A stretch of DNA of 64,000 nt from Clostridium sp. CAG:302 (GTDB lineage: Bacteria; Bacillota_I; Bacilli_A; RF39; UBA660), in assembly GCA_000431795.1 (NCBI GenBank), contig FR887371.1, positions 33,936-97,935 on the forward strand. The letters run 5' to 3'. Shown one piece after another: positions 1 to 9,225 of this stretch (position 1 is its first letter; each line of letters starts with the position of its first letter). The position numbers and the translations under genes are program-made. The notes below the pieces were generated by a model. It was not told the DNA's origin and ran no database searches. It saw only the letters and a list, made by a program, of their open reading frames with translations.

Positions 1-1267
1 CTTCATCAATAGTTATACAGTAAGGAGTACCCATAGCATCTTCTCTTCTATATCTTTTACCAATACTACCAGATTCATCATAAGTAACCATAAATGATTT
101 AGATAATTTCTTATATATTTCCATAGCCTTTTCACTATGATATTTTTTTACTAATGGAAGTATACAAGCTTTATAAGGAGCTAAATAAGGATGAAATTTC
201 ATAACTTCTCTTGTCGTACCATCTTCTAATTCTTCTTCGTGATATGCATCGCATAATACTGTTAAGAATGTTCTCTCTACTCCAACTGATGGTTCAATTA
301 CATAAGGAATATATCTTTCATTAGTCTCAGGATCTAAATACTCCATAGATTTACCAGATACCTTTTGATGACAAGTTAGATCATAATCAGTTCTTGAAGC
401 AATACCCCATAATTCACCCCATCCAAATGGGAATAAATACTCAATATCAGTAGTGGCATTACTATAGAAAGATAATTCTTCTTTAGAGTGGTCTCTAAGT
501 CTTAATTTATCTTTATCAATACCTAATGACAATAAGTAGTTGTAGCAGTATTCTTTATAATACTTATGCCAATCAAGTTCAGTACCAGGTTTGCAGAAGA
601 ATTCAAGTTCCATTTGTTCAAACTCTCTTACTCTAAATATAAAGTTACCAGGAGTAATCTCATTTCTAAAAGATTTACCAACTTGTCCTATACCAAAAGG
701 AACCTTAAGTCTCATACTTCTTTGAACATTTAAAAAGTTAACAAATATACCTTGAGCAGTCTCAGGCCTTAAGTATATTGTAGATTTAGCATCTTCAGTA
801 ACACCTTGAAATGTTTTAAACATCAAATTAAACTGTCTAATATCTGTAAAATTACTCTTACCACATTTAGGACATGGTACCTTATTTTCTTTGATATACT
901 CCATCATTTCATCTTGAGTCATAGAGTCTCCGATTAAACTCTTAGAATAATCATTAATAAGATTATCCGCTCTATGTCTTGTTTTACATTCCCTGCAGTC
1001 TATTAATGGGTCAGAGAAGGTCTTTAAATGACCAGAAGCTTCCCAAGTTTTAGGATTCATAAGTATAGCACTATCTAGTCCAACATTATTTTTATCTTCT
1101 TGAATAAATTTCTTAATCCAAGCCTTCTTTACATTATCTTTTAAAAGTGCACCTACTGGACCAAAATCCCAAGTATTAGCAAGTCCTCCATATATTTCAC
1201 TACCTTGAAATATAAATCCATATTGTTTACAAAAATTAACTAATTTATCCATAGTCATCTTTTCCAT
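1..1267 (-). CDS. glyQS: Glycyl-tRNA synthetase, alpha2 type (3' end cut by window edge)
   Basis: Charges tRNA-Gly with glycine in the cytosol. The visible 422 residues begin MEKMTMDKLVNFCKQYGF and continue with FQGSEIYGGLANTWDFGP, the class II GlyRS N-terminus. A zinc-type CPKCG segment lies near 856-876 and a CRECKTRHRADN segment near 967-1005. The last visible residues, EDAMGTPYCITIDE at the window edge, belong to the anticodon-binding domain. About 40 residues are probably missing beyond position 1. The ATG at 1267 is chosen because GAAAGAAGG lies just upstream, and the ATG further up is out of frame. A promoter at 1292-1320 serves it. The gene is a single-chain bacterial/eukaryal-type enzyme, not the alpha/beta glyQ+glyS type. 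The dimeric state is known from the family, not seen here. Confidence 0.97.
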   Translation of the reverse strand, partial: MEKMTMDKLVNFCKQYGFIFQGSEIYGGLANTWDFGPVGALLKDNVKKAWIKKFIQEDKNNVGLDSAILMNPKTWEASGHLKTFSDPLIDCRECKTRHRADNLINDYSKSLIGDSMTQDEMMEYIKENKVPCPKCGKSNFTDIRQFNLMFKTFQGVTEDAKSTIYLRPETAQGIFVNFLNVQRSMRLKVPFGIGQVGKSFRNEITPGNFIFRVREFEQMELEFFCKPGTELDWHKYYKEYCYNYLLSLGIDKDKLRLRDHSKEELSFYSNATTDIEYLFPFGWGELWGIASRTDYDLTCHQKVSGKSMEYLDPETNERYIPYVIEPSVGVERTFLTVLCDAYHEEELEDGTTREVMKFHPYLAPYKACILPLVKKYHSEKAMEIYKKLSKSFMVTYDESGSIGKRYRREDAMGTPYCITIDE

Positions 1268-1291
1268 TTTATACCTTCTTTCATGTTTAAT

Positions 1292-1320
1292 ATCATACTA
1301 TAATTTATCTATTTTGTAAA
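1292..1320 (-). promoter_or_regulatory. Sigma-A promoter of glyQS
   Basis: On the minus strand TTTACA (1315-1320) is followed after 17 bases by TATGAT (1292-1297). It lies 25 bases upstream of the GlyRS start, so the leader is short and leaves no room for a T-box riboswitch. Confidence 0.7.
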
Positions 1321-1322
1321 TA

Positions 1323-2591
1323 TTATTTAATCACTTCATATATTAATTTAATATCATTATTAATATTATTACCTATAGTAAATAATTTATCTTTATCTAT
1401 ACTAGGTACTTCTCTATTAGTATATAAAGTAAGTACTGTATCACCAACATTAACTTTATCATTAATATTCTTATTTATAATAATACCCGCAGAATAATCT
1501 ATCTTATCTTCTTTATTCTTTCTACCAGAACCTAAACTACTAGATAGTTTAGCTATCTCTAAAGAATGAATATTAGTTAAATATCCTTCTCTATCACTCT
1601 TTACTTCATATATATAATTACTCTTAGGTAGTTCATTAATATTACCACCTTGATAACTAACAAATTCTAATAATTTATTATATGCTTTTCTTGAAGAAAT
1701 GCTTTCTAATACCTTTTCTTTAGCTTCTTCATAATTAATATTAAGACCTAAACTTACCATATAACTAGCAAGTTCTATACATAGTTTATTTAAATTATTG
1801 TTAGGATTATAATACAAAGTATTAATAGCCTCAAGTACTTCTAAAGAATTGCCAATATTATTACCTAAAGGAATATCCATATTAGTAAGTAAGCATACTA
1901 CTTTCATATCATTTTCTTTACCTATCTTAATCATAAGATTAGCAAGCCTTCTACCAGAGTCAATATTTTTAATTAAAGCACCTTCCCCTATTTTAATATC
2001 AAGAACTAAATTCTTAGAACCAGATGCTATCTTTTTACTCATAATTGAAGAAGCAATAAGTGGAATACTTTCAGTAGTTCCTGTTACATCTCTTAAAGCA
2101 TATATTTTTTTATCTGCTTTAGCAACATCTTCAGTTTGACTAGTAATAGCCATACCAATATCACTTATTTCTTTAATAAAACTATCCATACTCAAGTTAA
2201 CATTAAAACCTGGTATACTTTCTAATTTATCAATAGTACCTCCTGTATATCCAAGTCCCCTACCACTCATTTTAGCTACTCTACATCCAAGTGAAGCTAC
2301 AATTGGCGATATAATTAAAGTAGTTTTATCACCTACACCACCAGTAGAATGTTTATCCACTACATTATTTAAATTACTTAAATCTATTCTACTACCTGAC
2401 TGAATCATATATTTAGTAAGATATATAACTTCTTCATCAGTCATATCATTAATAACAATAGCCATAAGTAATGCTGACATTTGATAATCTTTAATATTAC
2501 CATTATCAAAGTTTTCCACTACATATTTAATTTCTTCTTCAGTAAGTATTTCTTTATTTTTTTTCTTAAGTATTATATCAATTATATTCAT
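1323..2591 (-). CDS. pdp: Pyrimidine-nucleoside phosphorylase
   Basis: Cleaves thymidine, deoxyuridine or uridine with phosphate to the free base and (deoxy)ribose-1-phosphate, in nucleoside salvage. The protein has 422 residues, close to the 433 or so of Bacillus Pdp. It shows the phosphate-binding KHSTGGVGDKT (80-90) and the family signature SGRGLGYTGGT (109-119). The C-terminal domain ends with a biotinyl-like hammerhead segment typical of the family. The ATG at 2591 has AGGTGA seven bases upstream. The gene is transcribed alone from a promoter at 2618-2646. The usual partners deoC, cdd or a nucleoside transporter are not beside it. It could equally be called deoA (thymidine phosphorylase), because substrate range cannot be read from sequence alone. 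Confidence 0.93.
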   Translation of the reverse strand: MNIIDIILKKKNKEILTEEEIKYVVENFDNGNIKDYQMSALLMAIVINDMTDEEVIYLTKYMIQSGSRIDLSNLNNVVDKHSTGGVGDKTTLIISPIVASLGCRVAKMSGRGLGYTGGTIDKLESIPGFNVNLSMDSFIKEISDIGMAITSQTEDVAKADKKIYALRDVTGTTESIPLIASSIMSKKIASGSKNLVLDIKIGEGALIKNIDSGRRLANLMIKIGKENDMKVVCLLTNMDIPLGNNIGNSLEVLEAINTLYYNPNNNLNKLCIELASYMVSLGLNINYEEAKEKVLESISSRKAYNKLLEFVSYQGGNINELPKSNYIYEVKSDREGYLTNIHSLEIAKLSSSLGSGRKNKEDKIDYSAGIIINKNINDKVNVGDTVLTLYTNREVPSIDKDKLFTIGNNINNDIKLIYEVIK

Positions 2592-2617
2592 TCATCAATC
2601 ACCTATCTATCATAATA

Positions 2618-2646
2618 AATATACCACATAAAAGAGAAAGATTCAA
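2618..2646 (-). promoter_or_regulatory. Sigma-A promoter of pdp
   Basis: Minus strand TTGAAT (2641-2646), 17-base spacer, TATATT (2618-2623), 26 bases from the start codon. The twin-hairpin unit at 2667-2720 ends 20 bases upstream of the -35 box. Confidence 0.7.
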
Positions 2647-2666
2647 TAAATTTTCTTTATTTATGG

Positions 2667-2720
2667 CTAGTTAAGCCTAAGGTCTTAACTAGTATTTTAT
2701 AGCCTAAAGTCTATAAAATA
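2667..2720. repeat. Twin-hairpin unit 1
   Basis: Two perfect adjacent inverted repeats. The first has 9-base arms CTAGTTAAG/CTTAACTAG around CCTAAGGT. The second has 10-base arms TATTTTATAG/CTATAAAATA around CCTAAAGT. The same architecture with different stems recurs at 45856-45909, 55134-55201 and 61720-61774. It lies between the tagO terminator and the pdp promoter. Minus-strand TATAAT (2725-2730) lies just before it, so transcription could begin at the edge of the unit, although the -35 box is poor. Confidence 0.8.
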
Positions 2721-2783
2721 GTCTATTATATATAAGAGAAAGTTCAGGATAAAAACATTATTTATTACCTAGCCTTTTTATTA

Positions 2784-2823
2784 ACAAAAGAAGAAACTAT
2801 TTTTCTTTAGTTTCTTCTTTTGT
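2784..2823 (-). terminator. Terminator of tagO
   Basis: A 16-bp perfect stem (2784-2799 with 2808-2823) overlaps the tagO stop codon. The tail after it on the minus strand is AT-rich rather than a clean T run, so termination efficiency is uncertain. Confidence 0.65.
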
Positions 2824-3873
2824 TTTTTCTTTCTTTTTATCATGATTCCATATTATATTAGTTTTTAATATTAGTAATAAAATTAATACAAATAATATAG
2901 CATATATAACCATACCATAAATATTGCTACCAAGCATACTATTACCAACAGCGTATACAATAGAAGCTGAAGCAAATAGTAAATCAACTATATATATTAT
3001 AATTACTGTCTTTTTTTGAGATAACTTTAATTTTAACAATTGATGATGTAAATGATTTTTATCAGGTTCTCCAAGTGGCTTATGATTAATAAGTCTTCGA
3101 AGAATCGCAAATAAAGTATCAAGTATAGGAATAGCAAGTAAAAGTATAGGTATAATAAATGAAGTCAAAGTTACATTTTTAAATCCTAACAATGCAATAA
3201 CCGCAATTATATAACCTAAAAACATACTACCAGAATCACCCATAAATATTTTTGCCGGATTAAAGTTATGTACTAAAAATCCAAGTGTACTACCAAGCAT
3301 TATAAATGTTAATATAATATCAAGACCATTAGAATTATTAAGAAGCATTGCTATTATACCAATAGTTAAGAAATATATACTAGCAATACCCGAAGATAAA
3401 CCATCTAAGCCATCAATTAAATTAATACAGTTTATAATAGCTACGATAAATATTATTGTTATAGGATATGCAAGTATTCCAAAATTCAAATATAATCCAA
3501 ATGCTGAAATATCTTTTAATAATATACCACCATATAATGGTATTATTGAAGCTCCTACTGTTTGAGCAAGCAACTTCCATTTAGCAGGTACTGGTTTTAT
3601 ATCATCAAATATACCAGTAACCAATATTATAAAACTACCAATAAGTATTGCATTCATTTGTACCGAATGAATACCAAATAACATATAGCCAAGTAAAAAG
3701 CCAGCGTATATGCCAAGACCACCTAATCTAGGAATAGGTACCTTATGTACTTTTCTTTCATTAGGCATATCAAGTGCTCCAATAAAATTAGCCATCTTTT
3801 TTACAACAGGAACAAATAAAGCAGTAAATAAAAATGTTGTTCCTACCATTAGTAAAACTCTTTTTATATCCAT
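2797..3873 (-). CDS. tagO: Undecaprenyl-phosphate GlcNAc-1-phosphate transferase (TagO/WecA family)
   Basis: An integral membrane enzyme of the MraY/WecA/TagO family. It moves GlcNAc-1-phosphate from UDP-GlcNAc to undecaprenyl phosphate and so starts teichoic acid and other polymers. It has about ten hydrophobic segments and the family motifs: PIPRLGG, FDD (about residue 90), NLIDGLDGLSSG (about 151-162), FMGDSGS and the histidine loop HLHHQ. MraY is less likely because the N-terminal MPNERKVHKVPIPRLGG form is that of TagO. The ATG at 3873 is preferred because an upstream TTG would sit directly on the GGAG ribosome site. This gene has its own promoter (3910-3938) and is the last gene of the polysaccharide locus. 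No PglC- or WbaP-type initiator is seen elsewhere in the locus, so TagO may start the polymer. Confidence 0.9.
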   Translation of the reverse strand: MDIKRVLLMVGTTFLFTALFVPVVKKMANFIGALDMPNERKVHKVPIPRLGGLGIYAGFLLGYMLFGIHSVQMNAILIGSFIILVTGIFDDIKPVPAKWKLLAQTVGASIIPLYGGILLKDISAFGLYLNFGILAYPITIIFIVAIINCINLIDGLDGLSSGIASIYFLTIGIIAMLLNNSNGLDIILTFIMLGSTLGFLVHNFNPAKIFMGDSGSMFLGYIIAVIALLGFKNVTLTSFIIPILLLAIPILDTLFAILRRLINHKPLGEPDKNHLHHQLLKLKLSQKKTVIIIYIVDLLFASASIVYAVGNSMLGSNIYGMVIYAILFVLILLLILKTNIIWNHDKKKEKTKEETKEK

Positions 3874-3909
3874 AATTATATACAACTCCTTAAATCAAAT
3901 TACATCTAT

Positions 3910-3938
3910 ATTATATAATATATTTATATATTAATCAA
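3910..3938 (-). promoter_or_regulatory. Sigma-A promoter of tagO
   Basis: Minus strand TTGATT (3933-3938), 17-base spacer, TATAAT (3910-3915). It follows directly behind the T tract of the galE terminator. Confidence 0.75.
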
Positions 3939-3953
3939 TAAAAGAGCAAAAAA

Positions 3954-3977
3954 AAGAATAGTCTATTTGCTATTCTT
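3954..3977 (-). terminator. Terminator of galE and the polysaccharide operon
   Basis: On the minus strand AAGAATAG, an 8-base loop and CTATTCTT are followed by a run of six more T. The hairpin overlaps the galE stop codon. Confidence 0.85.
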
Positions 3978-4964
3978 AACATAATTATATGAATCTTTTA
4001 CCATATCTTCGATGTTATAAGCGCAAGACCAATCTAGTACATCTTTAGCCTTACTAGCATCAGCGTAGCAGGATGCTATATCTCCATCTCTTCTACCTAC
4101 TATTTTATATGGAACATCGATATTATTAAATTTCTTAAAAGCTTCAACAAGTTCTAATACACTATAACCATTACCAGTACCTAGATTAAATGCATCAATA
4201 CCATTATTATTAAGTACCCAATTAAGTGCCTTAATATGACCTTTAGCCAAATCAACAACATGAATATAATCTCTAACACCAGTACCATCTATAGTATCAT
4301 AATCATTACCAAATACAGATAATTCTTTTAATTCTCTATTAGCCACTTTAACTATATAAGGCATCAAATTATTAGGAATATCATTAGGATTTTCACCTAT
4401 TAAACCACTCTTATGTGCTCCAATTGGATTAAAATATCTAAGTAAAGCAATATTCCAAGTATTATCAGAAACATATAAGTCATTTAATATTCTTTCAATC
4501 ATAATTTTAGTTTCACCATAAGGATTAGTAGCATGAGTAACATCAAAGTTTTCTTTAATAGGTAAACTCTTCGGAGTACCATATACTGTAGCACTTGAAG
4601 AAAATACTATATTTTTAACATTATGTTCATTCATTACTTCACATAAAGTAAGTGTACTATCGATATTATTTCTATAATACATAAGAGGTTTCTTTACCGA
4701 TTCACCTACAGCTTTATATCCAGCAAAATGAATTACAGCATCAATCTTATTATCATTAAATATCTCTTCTAATAGTTTTTTATCACATACATCACCCTCA
4801 TAAAAAATAACATCTTTTCCTGTAATTTTTTTAATTTTATCTACTACTTCTCTTTTAGAATTAGATAGATTATCAATAATAACAACTTCATAATCATTAT
4901 TAAGAAGTTCAACAGCAGTATGGCTACCAATATAACCAGTACCACCAGTAACTAATATTTTCAT
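3963..4964 (-). CDS. galE: UDP-glucose 4-epimerase
   Basis: An NAD-dependent short-chain dehydrogenase/reductase that interconverts UDP-glucose and UDP-galactose (or the GlcNAc/GalNAc forms). The protein has 333 residues with the Rossmann motif GGTGYIGS (7-14), the catalytic region SSSATVYG (122-129) and Tyr149-x3-Lys153. The ATG at 4964 is chosen because AGGAGG lies six bases upstream; a longer reading frame up to 5003 would start before the ribosome site. It begins 11 bases after the wecB stop and is co-transcribed with it, which suggests that it supplies UDP-Gal or UDP-GalNAc to the surface polysaccharide. Confidence 0.93.
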   Translation of the reverse strand: MKILVTGGTGYIGSHTAVELLNNDYEVVIIDNLSNSKREVVDKIKKITGKDVIFYEGDVCDKKLLEEIFNDNKIDAVIHFAGYKAVGESVKKPLMYYRNNIDSTLTLCEVMNEHNVKNIVFSSSATVYGTPKSLPIKENFDVTHATNPYGETKIMIERILNDLYVSDNTWNIALLRYFNPIGAHKSGLIGENPNDIPNNLMPYIVKVANRELKELSVFGNDYDTIDGTGVRDYIHVVDLAKGHIKALNWVLNNNGIDAFNLGTGNGYSVLELVEAFKKFNNIDVPYKIVGRRDGDIASCYADASKAKDVLDWSCAYNIEDMVKDSYNYVKNSK

Positions 4965-4974
4965 AAACATCCTC

Positions 4975-6075
4975 CTACTTATATTTATCAATAATAGCAT
5001 CAACTATATATTTACTAGCAAAGCCATCTCCATAAGGATTAGATGCTCTACTCATTTTATTATATTCATTCTTATCATCTAACAACTTTTTAGTTTCATT
5101 ATAAATAACATCTTCTGAAGTACCTACTAATTTCAAAGTACCTGCAGCAATACCTTCGGGTCTTTCTGTAGTATCTCTAAGTACAAGAACAGGCTTGCCA
5201 AGTGAAGGAGCTTCTTCTTGAATACCACCAGAATCAGTAAGGATAATATAACTCTTATTTTGAAAATTATGGAAGTCAAACACTTCTAAAGGTTCTATCA
5301 ATCTTACTCTATCAGTATCTTTAAATATTTCATTAGCAACTTCTCTAACTTTAGGATTTAAATGTATTGGATATACTACTTTAACATCAGGGTATTCACC
5401 CACTATTCTTCTTACTGCCTTAAATATATTTCTCATAGGTTCGCCAAGATTTTCTCTTCTATGAGCAGTAAGTAAAATCATTCTATCATTACCTATCCAA
5501 TCAAATATTTCATTATTATAATCTTTCTTTATGGTTGTTTTCATAGCATCAATAGCAGTATTACCAGTAACATATATTTTATCTTCTGATATATTTTCTT
5601 CTAACAAATTATGTTTACTTACATCAGTAGGAGCAAAATACATATCACACATTCTATCTACCATTTGCCTATTCATTTCTTCAGGAAATGGTGAATACTT
5701 ATTCCAAGTTCTAAGACCAGCTTCAACATGTCCTATATCTACTTGATTGTAAAAGGCTGCTAATGCACCAGCAAAAGTTGTAGTAGTATCACCATGAACA
5801 AGTACAATATTAGGTTTTTCTTTTTCTATTACATCTTCAAGTCCAATAAGTACTCTAGAAGTAATTTCACTAAGAGTTTGGCCTTGTTTCATAATATTTA
5901 AATCATAATCAGGATTAATATCAAACACATCAAGTACTTGATCTAACATTTCTCTATGCTGAGCAGTAACACATACTATACTTTCAATTTCTTTTCTTTT
6001 TTCTAATTCTTTAACAAGAGGTGCCATCTTAATAGCTTCCGGTCTTGTTCCAAATATTGTCATAACTTTAATCAT
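4975..6075 (-). CDS. wecB: UDP-N-acetylglucosamine 2-epimerase (non-hydrolysing)
   Basis: A cytosolic GT-B-fold epimerase that turns UDP-GlcNAc into UDP-ManNAc. It has 366 residues, as is usual for the WecB/MnaA family. Visible motifs are FGTRPEAIKMAPL (8-20), the HxE-type region VHGDTTTTFAGALAA, GHVEAGLRT, TAHRRENLG and DSGGIQEEAPSLGKP. AGGAG stands ten bases before the ATG. It overlaps the preceding membrane protein by eight bases. Together with TagA/WecG (10527-11237) and TagO it could supply the ManNAc of a ManNAc-GlcNAc linkage disaccharide; that role is inferred. In Bacillus the same enzyme is called MnaA. Confidence 0.95.
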   Translation of the reverse strand: MIKVMTIFGTRPEAIKMAPLVKELEKRKEIESIVCVTAQHREMLDQVLDVFDINPDYDLNIMKQGQTLSEITSRVLIGLEDVIEKEKPNIVLVHGDTTTTFAGALAAFYNQVDIGHVEAGLRTWNKYSPFPEEMNRQMVDRMCDMYFAPTDVSKHNLLEENISEDKIYVTGNTAIDAMKTTIKKDYNNEIFDWIGNDRMILLTAHRRENLGEPMRNIFKAVRRIVGEYPDVKVVYPIHLNPKVREVANEIFKDTDRVRLIEPLEVFDFHNFQNKSYIILTDSGGIQEEAPSLGKPVLVLRDTTERPEGIAAGTLKLVGTSEDVIYNETKKLLDDKNEYNKMSRASNPYGDGFASKYIVDAIIDKYK

Positions 6076-7804
6076 TAATTATCTTCTCCTTTTTAATTAT
6101 AAATGGTAAAAATACTAAAAATGGTGAACAAGTAAATAAACCATAAATATATCTTAATTCGCAAAATACTGGAGTTGAAGCCATCAAAGATAGCCATAAA
6201 CCAAATAAAGGTATATAACAAAGAAGATATTTTTTATTTCCAAAATACATAGTCATTACAAAGGAAATTAATAAAATAATAAATTGTAATCCTAAACTCC
6301 ATATAATATTAGAAAGTGGTATTTTTCTCGAAACACTAATATCAATAACTTTATTATACCATTTAGGTGTCAAAGGAGTATTTCTAATATTTTCTTCTGG
6401 GAAGAAGCCTACGCTTTCACCACCAGTTGAAGCATAAATAACATCAGGATACCAATAACCTAAAGTTTGTGAAAAATATGCTTCAAAATAAATATTTGGA
6501 TATTTAGTAAATAAATGCAAGTAAGTATCTAAAAAATCCCTTTTATTGTCTGATAAGATTTCATTATTAGCTAAACTCTTAATAGGATCACTTATATATG
6601 GTTTATATTCAGTACTCACTTTGTCGTAATCAATAAATAATTTTTTTAAATATTTTTCATCCTTAGCAGTTATATTTTTATCTAGAGCAATTACTCTTGC
6701 TATTTGCTGTAATGGAATTGAAAATGCCTCAACTGAAGTAGTTTTCTCTATATTAAAGTAATCGAAGACCGGACCCTTAATTACAAAGTAAAAACAAGCT
6801 ATAGAAATAGTGATGATACTCATCATAATTCTTTTATTTTTCATAAAGCCAATTATAAATGGAATACAGAATAAATAAACATATATACCATTGTTTCTAA
6901 AGAACAGCATAATAAGTACACCAATTATAAATAAAATAATATATGCAATCTTAATTTTACTTTTGCTCGAAATAAACTCATATAAACAAATTAATATAAG
7001 AAGAAAAGAACCACCAAACATTATATCTCTCCATAATGTAATGCTATAATGAGCGTGTAATGGATTAAATGCAAAAAACAAAGTCAAAAATATACATATT
7101 TTTTTATTAAGTCCCTTATTATAAAAATATCTAATTGAAGTAGAAAAAATAAGAGACATACAAAGCATTTGAACAAGTGTAGAAAATGCTATAGATTTAC
7201 TTAAACTATGAAACAAAAATTTTCCAAGATGAAAAAATATACCAAAAAACCAAGTATGACCAAAAGTATGGTAATCACTCAATATAAAATTATTAGCATA
7301 ATGAATAACATAATAAGAATCAGGAGTCATAATTGCCGGATAAAATCTAATAAAATACAGAAAGTATCCAATAAATATTACACCAATCATCAAAATAAAT
7401 GTTTTAATTTTCATTTTATTATGTGCTTCAATTACTTCAATTTTTTTTAATTTATAAAATAAAATTCCAAATAATTTATAAAATAAAATGAATAGACCAA
7501 AAAAGCACTGAATAGTAAGAAAAAGATTTTTCAAATTAAAAATATAATTAACCTCTTCTATATATAAATTTACCATATTTCCAATTGATAGCATCAGACT
7601 CAAAAGTAAAGATATAATTATAGAATACCTTTCTTGCTTTTTATTTAAACTTAATTTATATTTATAAAAGAAAATAAATAATATTAAAAAAAGCAATGTA
7701 ATCAAAAGATTATAAGAACCATAATTATAAATTAACCTAGTATAAATTAAAATTCCAAAAAACGATAAGAAAGACTCTATTAAATTAACTAATACTTTTT
7801 TCAT
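6068..7804 (-). CDS. Polytopic membrane protein, probable GT-C-type glycosyltransferase (DUF6020-like)
   Basis: About 578 residues with a dozen or so hydrophobic segments and one long extracytoplasmic loop in the second half. The first external loop carries RFYPAIMTPDSYYVIHYA, the acidic site typical of DUF6020-like and other GT-C lipid-linked glycosyltransferases. The ATG at 7804 overlaps the stop of the upstream SMR-like gene by one base and has GGGGAG upstream; a longer frame to 7900 would overlap that gene by about 100 bases and is rejected. The neighbours (GT2, DUF2304, SMR-like and another GT-C) suggest that it transfers a sugar from an undecaprenyl-phosphate donor outside the membrane. 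Exact substrate unknown; an O-antigen polymerase role cannot be excluded. Confidence 0.65.
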   Translation of the reverse strand: MKKVLVNLIESFLSFFGILIYTRLIYNYGSYNLLITLLFLILFIFFYKYKLSLNKKQERYSIIISLLLSLMLSIGNMVNLYIEEVNYIFNLKNLFLTIQCFFGLFILFYKLFGILFYKLKKIEVIEAHNKMKIKTFILMIGVIFIGYFLYFIRFYPAIMTPDSYYVIHYANNFILSDYHTFGHTWFFGIFFHLGKFLFHSLSKSIAFSTLVQMLCMSLIFSTSIRYFYNKGLNKKICIFLTLFFAFNPLHAHYSITLWRDIMFGGSFLLILICLYEFISSKSKIKIAYIILFIIGVLIMLFFRNNGIYVYLFCIPFIIGFMKNKRIMMSIITISIACFYFVIKGPVFDYFNIEKTTSVEAFSIPLQQIARVIALDKNITAKDEKYLKKLFIDYDKVSTEYKPYISDPIKSLANNEILSDNKRDFLDTYLHLFTKYPNIYFEAYFSQTLGYWYPDVIYASTGGESVGFFPEENIRNTPLTPKWYNKVIDISVSRKIPLSNIIWSLGLQFIILLISFVMTMYFGNKKYLLCYIPLFGLWLSLMASTPVFCELRYIYGLFTCSPFLVFLPFIIKKEKIIND

Positions 7805-8160
7805 TATTTTCTCCCCAAGGTCATCACACATACTCCAATTATCACTATAAATATTCCTATTCCTTGAGTAAGTGTTATTTTTTCTTTTAATATTAAACAA
7901 GATTCGATTATAACAAGAGTATTAACTAAAGCAACAGAAAGTGGCATTGCTATAGTTAAGTTGCTTTTGCTAACTATTAACATCCAAAGTATAAAACTAC
8001 AGCCATAACATAATAGACCTAAAATCATTTTAATTGAATAGTTAATTTTAAGTCCAAATATAGATAATGTTAAATTACTATTAGCACTACCAAGTTTAAA
8101 CAGAATCAATCCAGAAGACGCTAAAAGCACATAACAAGCAAACATAATTATTAATTTCAT
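7804..8160 (-). CDS. Small four-helix membrane protein of the DMT/SMR type (ArnE/F-like)
   Basis: 118 residues with four hydrophobic helices, ending in ITLTQGIGIFIVIIGVCV, the last-helix pattern of EmrE/EamA-type half transporters. In polysaccharide loci such proteins often flip undecaprenyl-phosphate sugars, as ArnE/ArnF do for aminoarabinose. The ATG at 8160 has AAGG seven bases upstream. It overlaps the flanking genes by a base or so and therefore forms part of the GT2-DUF2304-SMR cassette. A drug-export role is possible from the fold alone but is not favoured by the context. Confidence 0.7.
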   Translation of the reverse strand: MKLIIMFACYVLLASSGLILFKLGSANSNLTLSIFGLKINYSIKMILGLLCYGCSFILWMLIVSKSNLTIAMPLSVALVNTLVIIESCLILKEKITLTQGIGIFIVIIGVCVMTLGRK

Positions 8161-8161
8161 A

Positions 8162-8515
8162 CTAATCCTTCTTTCCATTTTTATTTACACTTTCCTTTAA
8201 CATAGATATTTCTTGTATTAATAATTTAGTTTTTTCGTTTTGAATCGATATACTTGTAGTAATAATAAACGAAACATAAAACAAGAAGAAAAAGCCAAGT
8301 AAGAATACCATATTTGATGGTTCCTCGAAACCAGCAAGTTTTGAGATTTTGAAAACAATTTCAGGAAATATAACGACGATTGTCATCAAAATAATTAAAA
8401 ATATCCAAAAACTAGCATACTTCATCGTAAGTCTTTTTTTCTTTACAGTTCTAATTATCAAAAACAACTGAAATACTAATAGTAATAATAAAGATATTTT
8501 CAATACAATATTCAT
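8162..8515 (-). CDS. DUF2304 membrane protein
   Basis: 117 residues with three hydrophobic helices and a short cytosolic C-terminus (TKLLIQEISMLKESV) that could form a coiled coil. The pattern fits DUF2304, a family that is usually encoded next to a dolichol-phosphate-mannose-synthase-like GT2 enzyme, as here. The start ATG overlaps the GT2 stop in an ATGA junction, which also shows that TGA is a stop in this genome. The function of the family is not established. A role as membrane anchor or flippase partner for the GT2 enzyme is an inference. Confidence 0.8.
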   Translation of the reverse strand: MNIVLKISLLLLLVFQLFLIIRTVKKKRLTMKYASFWIFLIILMTIVVIFPEIVFKISKLAGFEEPSNMVFLLGFFFLFYVSFIITTSISIQNEKTKLLIQEISMLKESVNKNGKKD

Positions 8516-9225
8516 TTTTTCATCTCCCCACTTATACTAGTTATTACTATTGATATTGATACACTAAACATATAGTAAATACTCTTTAATGGTTTTATTG
8601 AAGAACTACCAAATTCCCTTTCATGCATTTCAACAGGTATTTCTTTAACTTTAAATCCTTTACTTATAAGTTCTACCGTTGATTCTGGTTCAGGATACTC
8701 CGTTGGATAGTGATCAGCAAACAATTTAATAACCTTTTTATCTCCTGCTCTAAATCCACTAGTAGGATCGTATATCTTTTTGCCAGTACATAATTTAATT
8801 AAGAAAGACAATATTTTAATTCCCATTCTTCTAGTACCAGTAGACTTAAACTTACTTAATTCACTTACAAACCTAGAACCAATAACAAAATTATTTCCTT
8901 TTTTTATCTCTTCTATCAAGTTATCTATATAATTTTCATCATGTTGTCCATCACCATCAAATTGAATAGCTATATCATAATCGTTTTTTAATGCATATTT
9001 GTATCCTGTTTGTACAGCACCACCAATACCAAGATTATGTACTAAATTAATAACATCATAATTGTTTTTTAAACATATTTCTCCAGTATTATCTTTACTG
9101 CCATCATTAATTATAATATAGTCTATCTCATTAGAAGATTTCTTTTTATACTTTTTTATTTTATTTATTGTATTTTCTATGTTTAACTCTTCATTATATG
9201 CTGGAATTATCATTAACACTTTCAT
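8512..9225 (-). CDS. GT2 glycosyltransferase, polyprenyl-phosphate sugar synthase type
   Basis: 237 residues beginning MKVLMIIPAYNEELNIENTI, with the nucleotide-sugar-binding DGSKDNT and the metal-binding QFDGDGQHD motif of DPM1/ArnC/GtrB-like enzymes. It likely moves a hexose from a nucleotide sugar to undecaprenyl phosphate at the inner face of the membrane. A C-terminal hydrophobic stretch (SIYYMFSVSISIVITSIS) may bind the membrane. The ATG at 9225 is preferred to an upstream in-frame ATG because it matches the family N-terminus. This leaves a 32-base overlap with the upstream gene. It is the donor-making step of the decoration module. Confidence 0.85.
   Translation of the reverse strand: MKVLMIIPAYNEELNIENTINKIKKYKKKSSNEIDYIIINDGSKDNTGEICLKNNYDVINLVHNLGIGGAVQTGYKYALKNDYDIAIQFDGDGQHDENYIDNLIEEIKKGNNFVIGSRFVSELSKFKSTGTRRMGIKILSFLIKLCTGKKIYDPTSGFRAGDKKVIKLFADHYPTEYPEPESTVELISKGFKVKEIPVEMHEREFGSSSIKPLKSIYYMFSVSISIVITSISGEMKK

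Noticed and set aside
1849..2139. Plus-strand open frame of 96 codons inside pdp
   Set aside because: It lies fully within a conserved gene, has no ribosome site, and its hydrophobic product is what AT-rich antisense DNA gives by chance.
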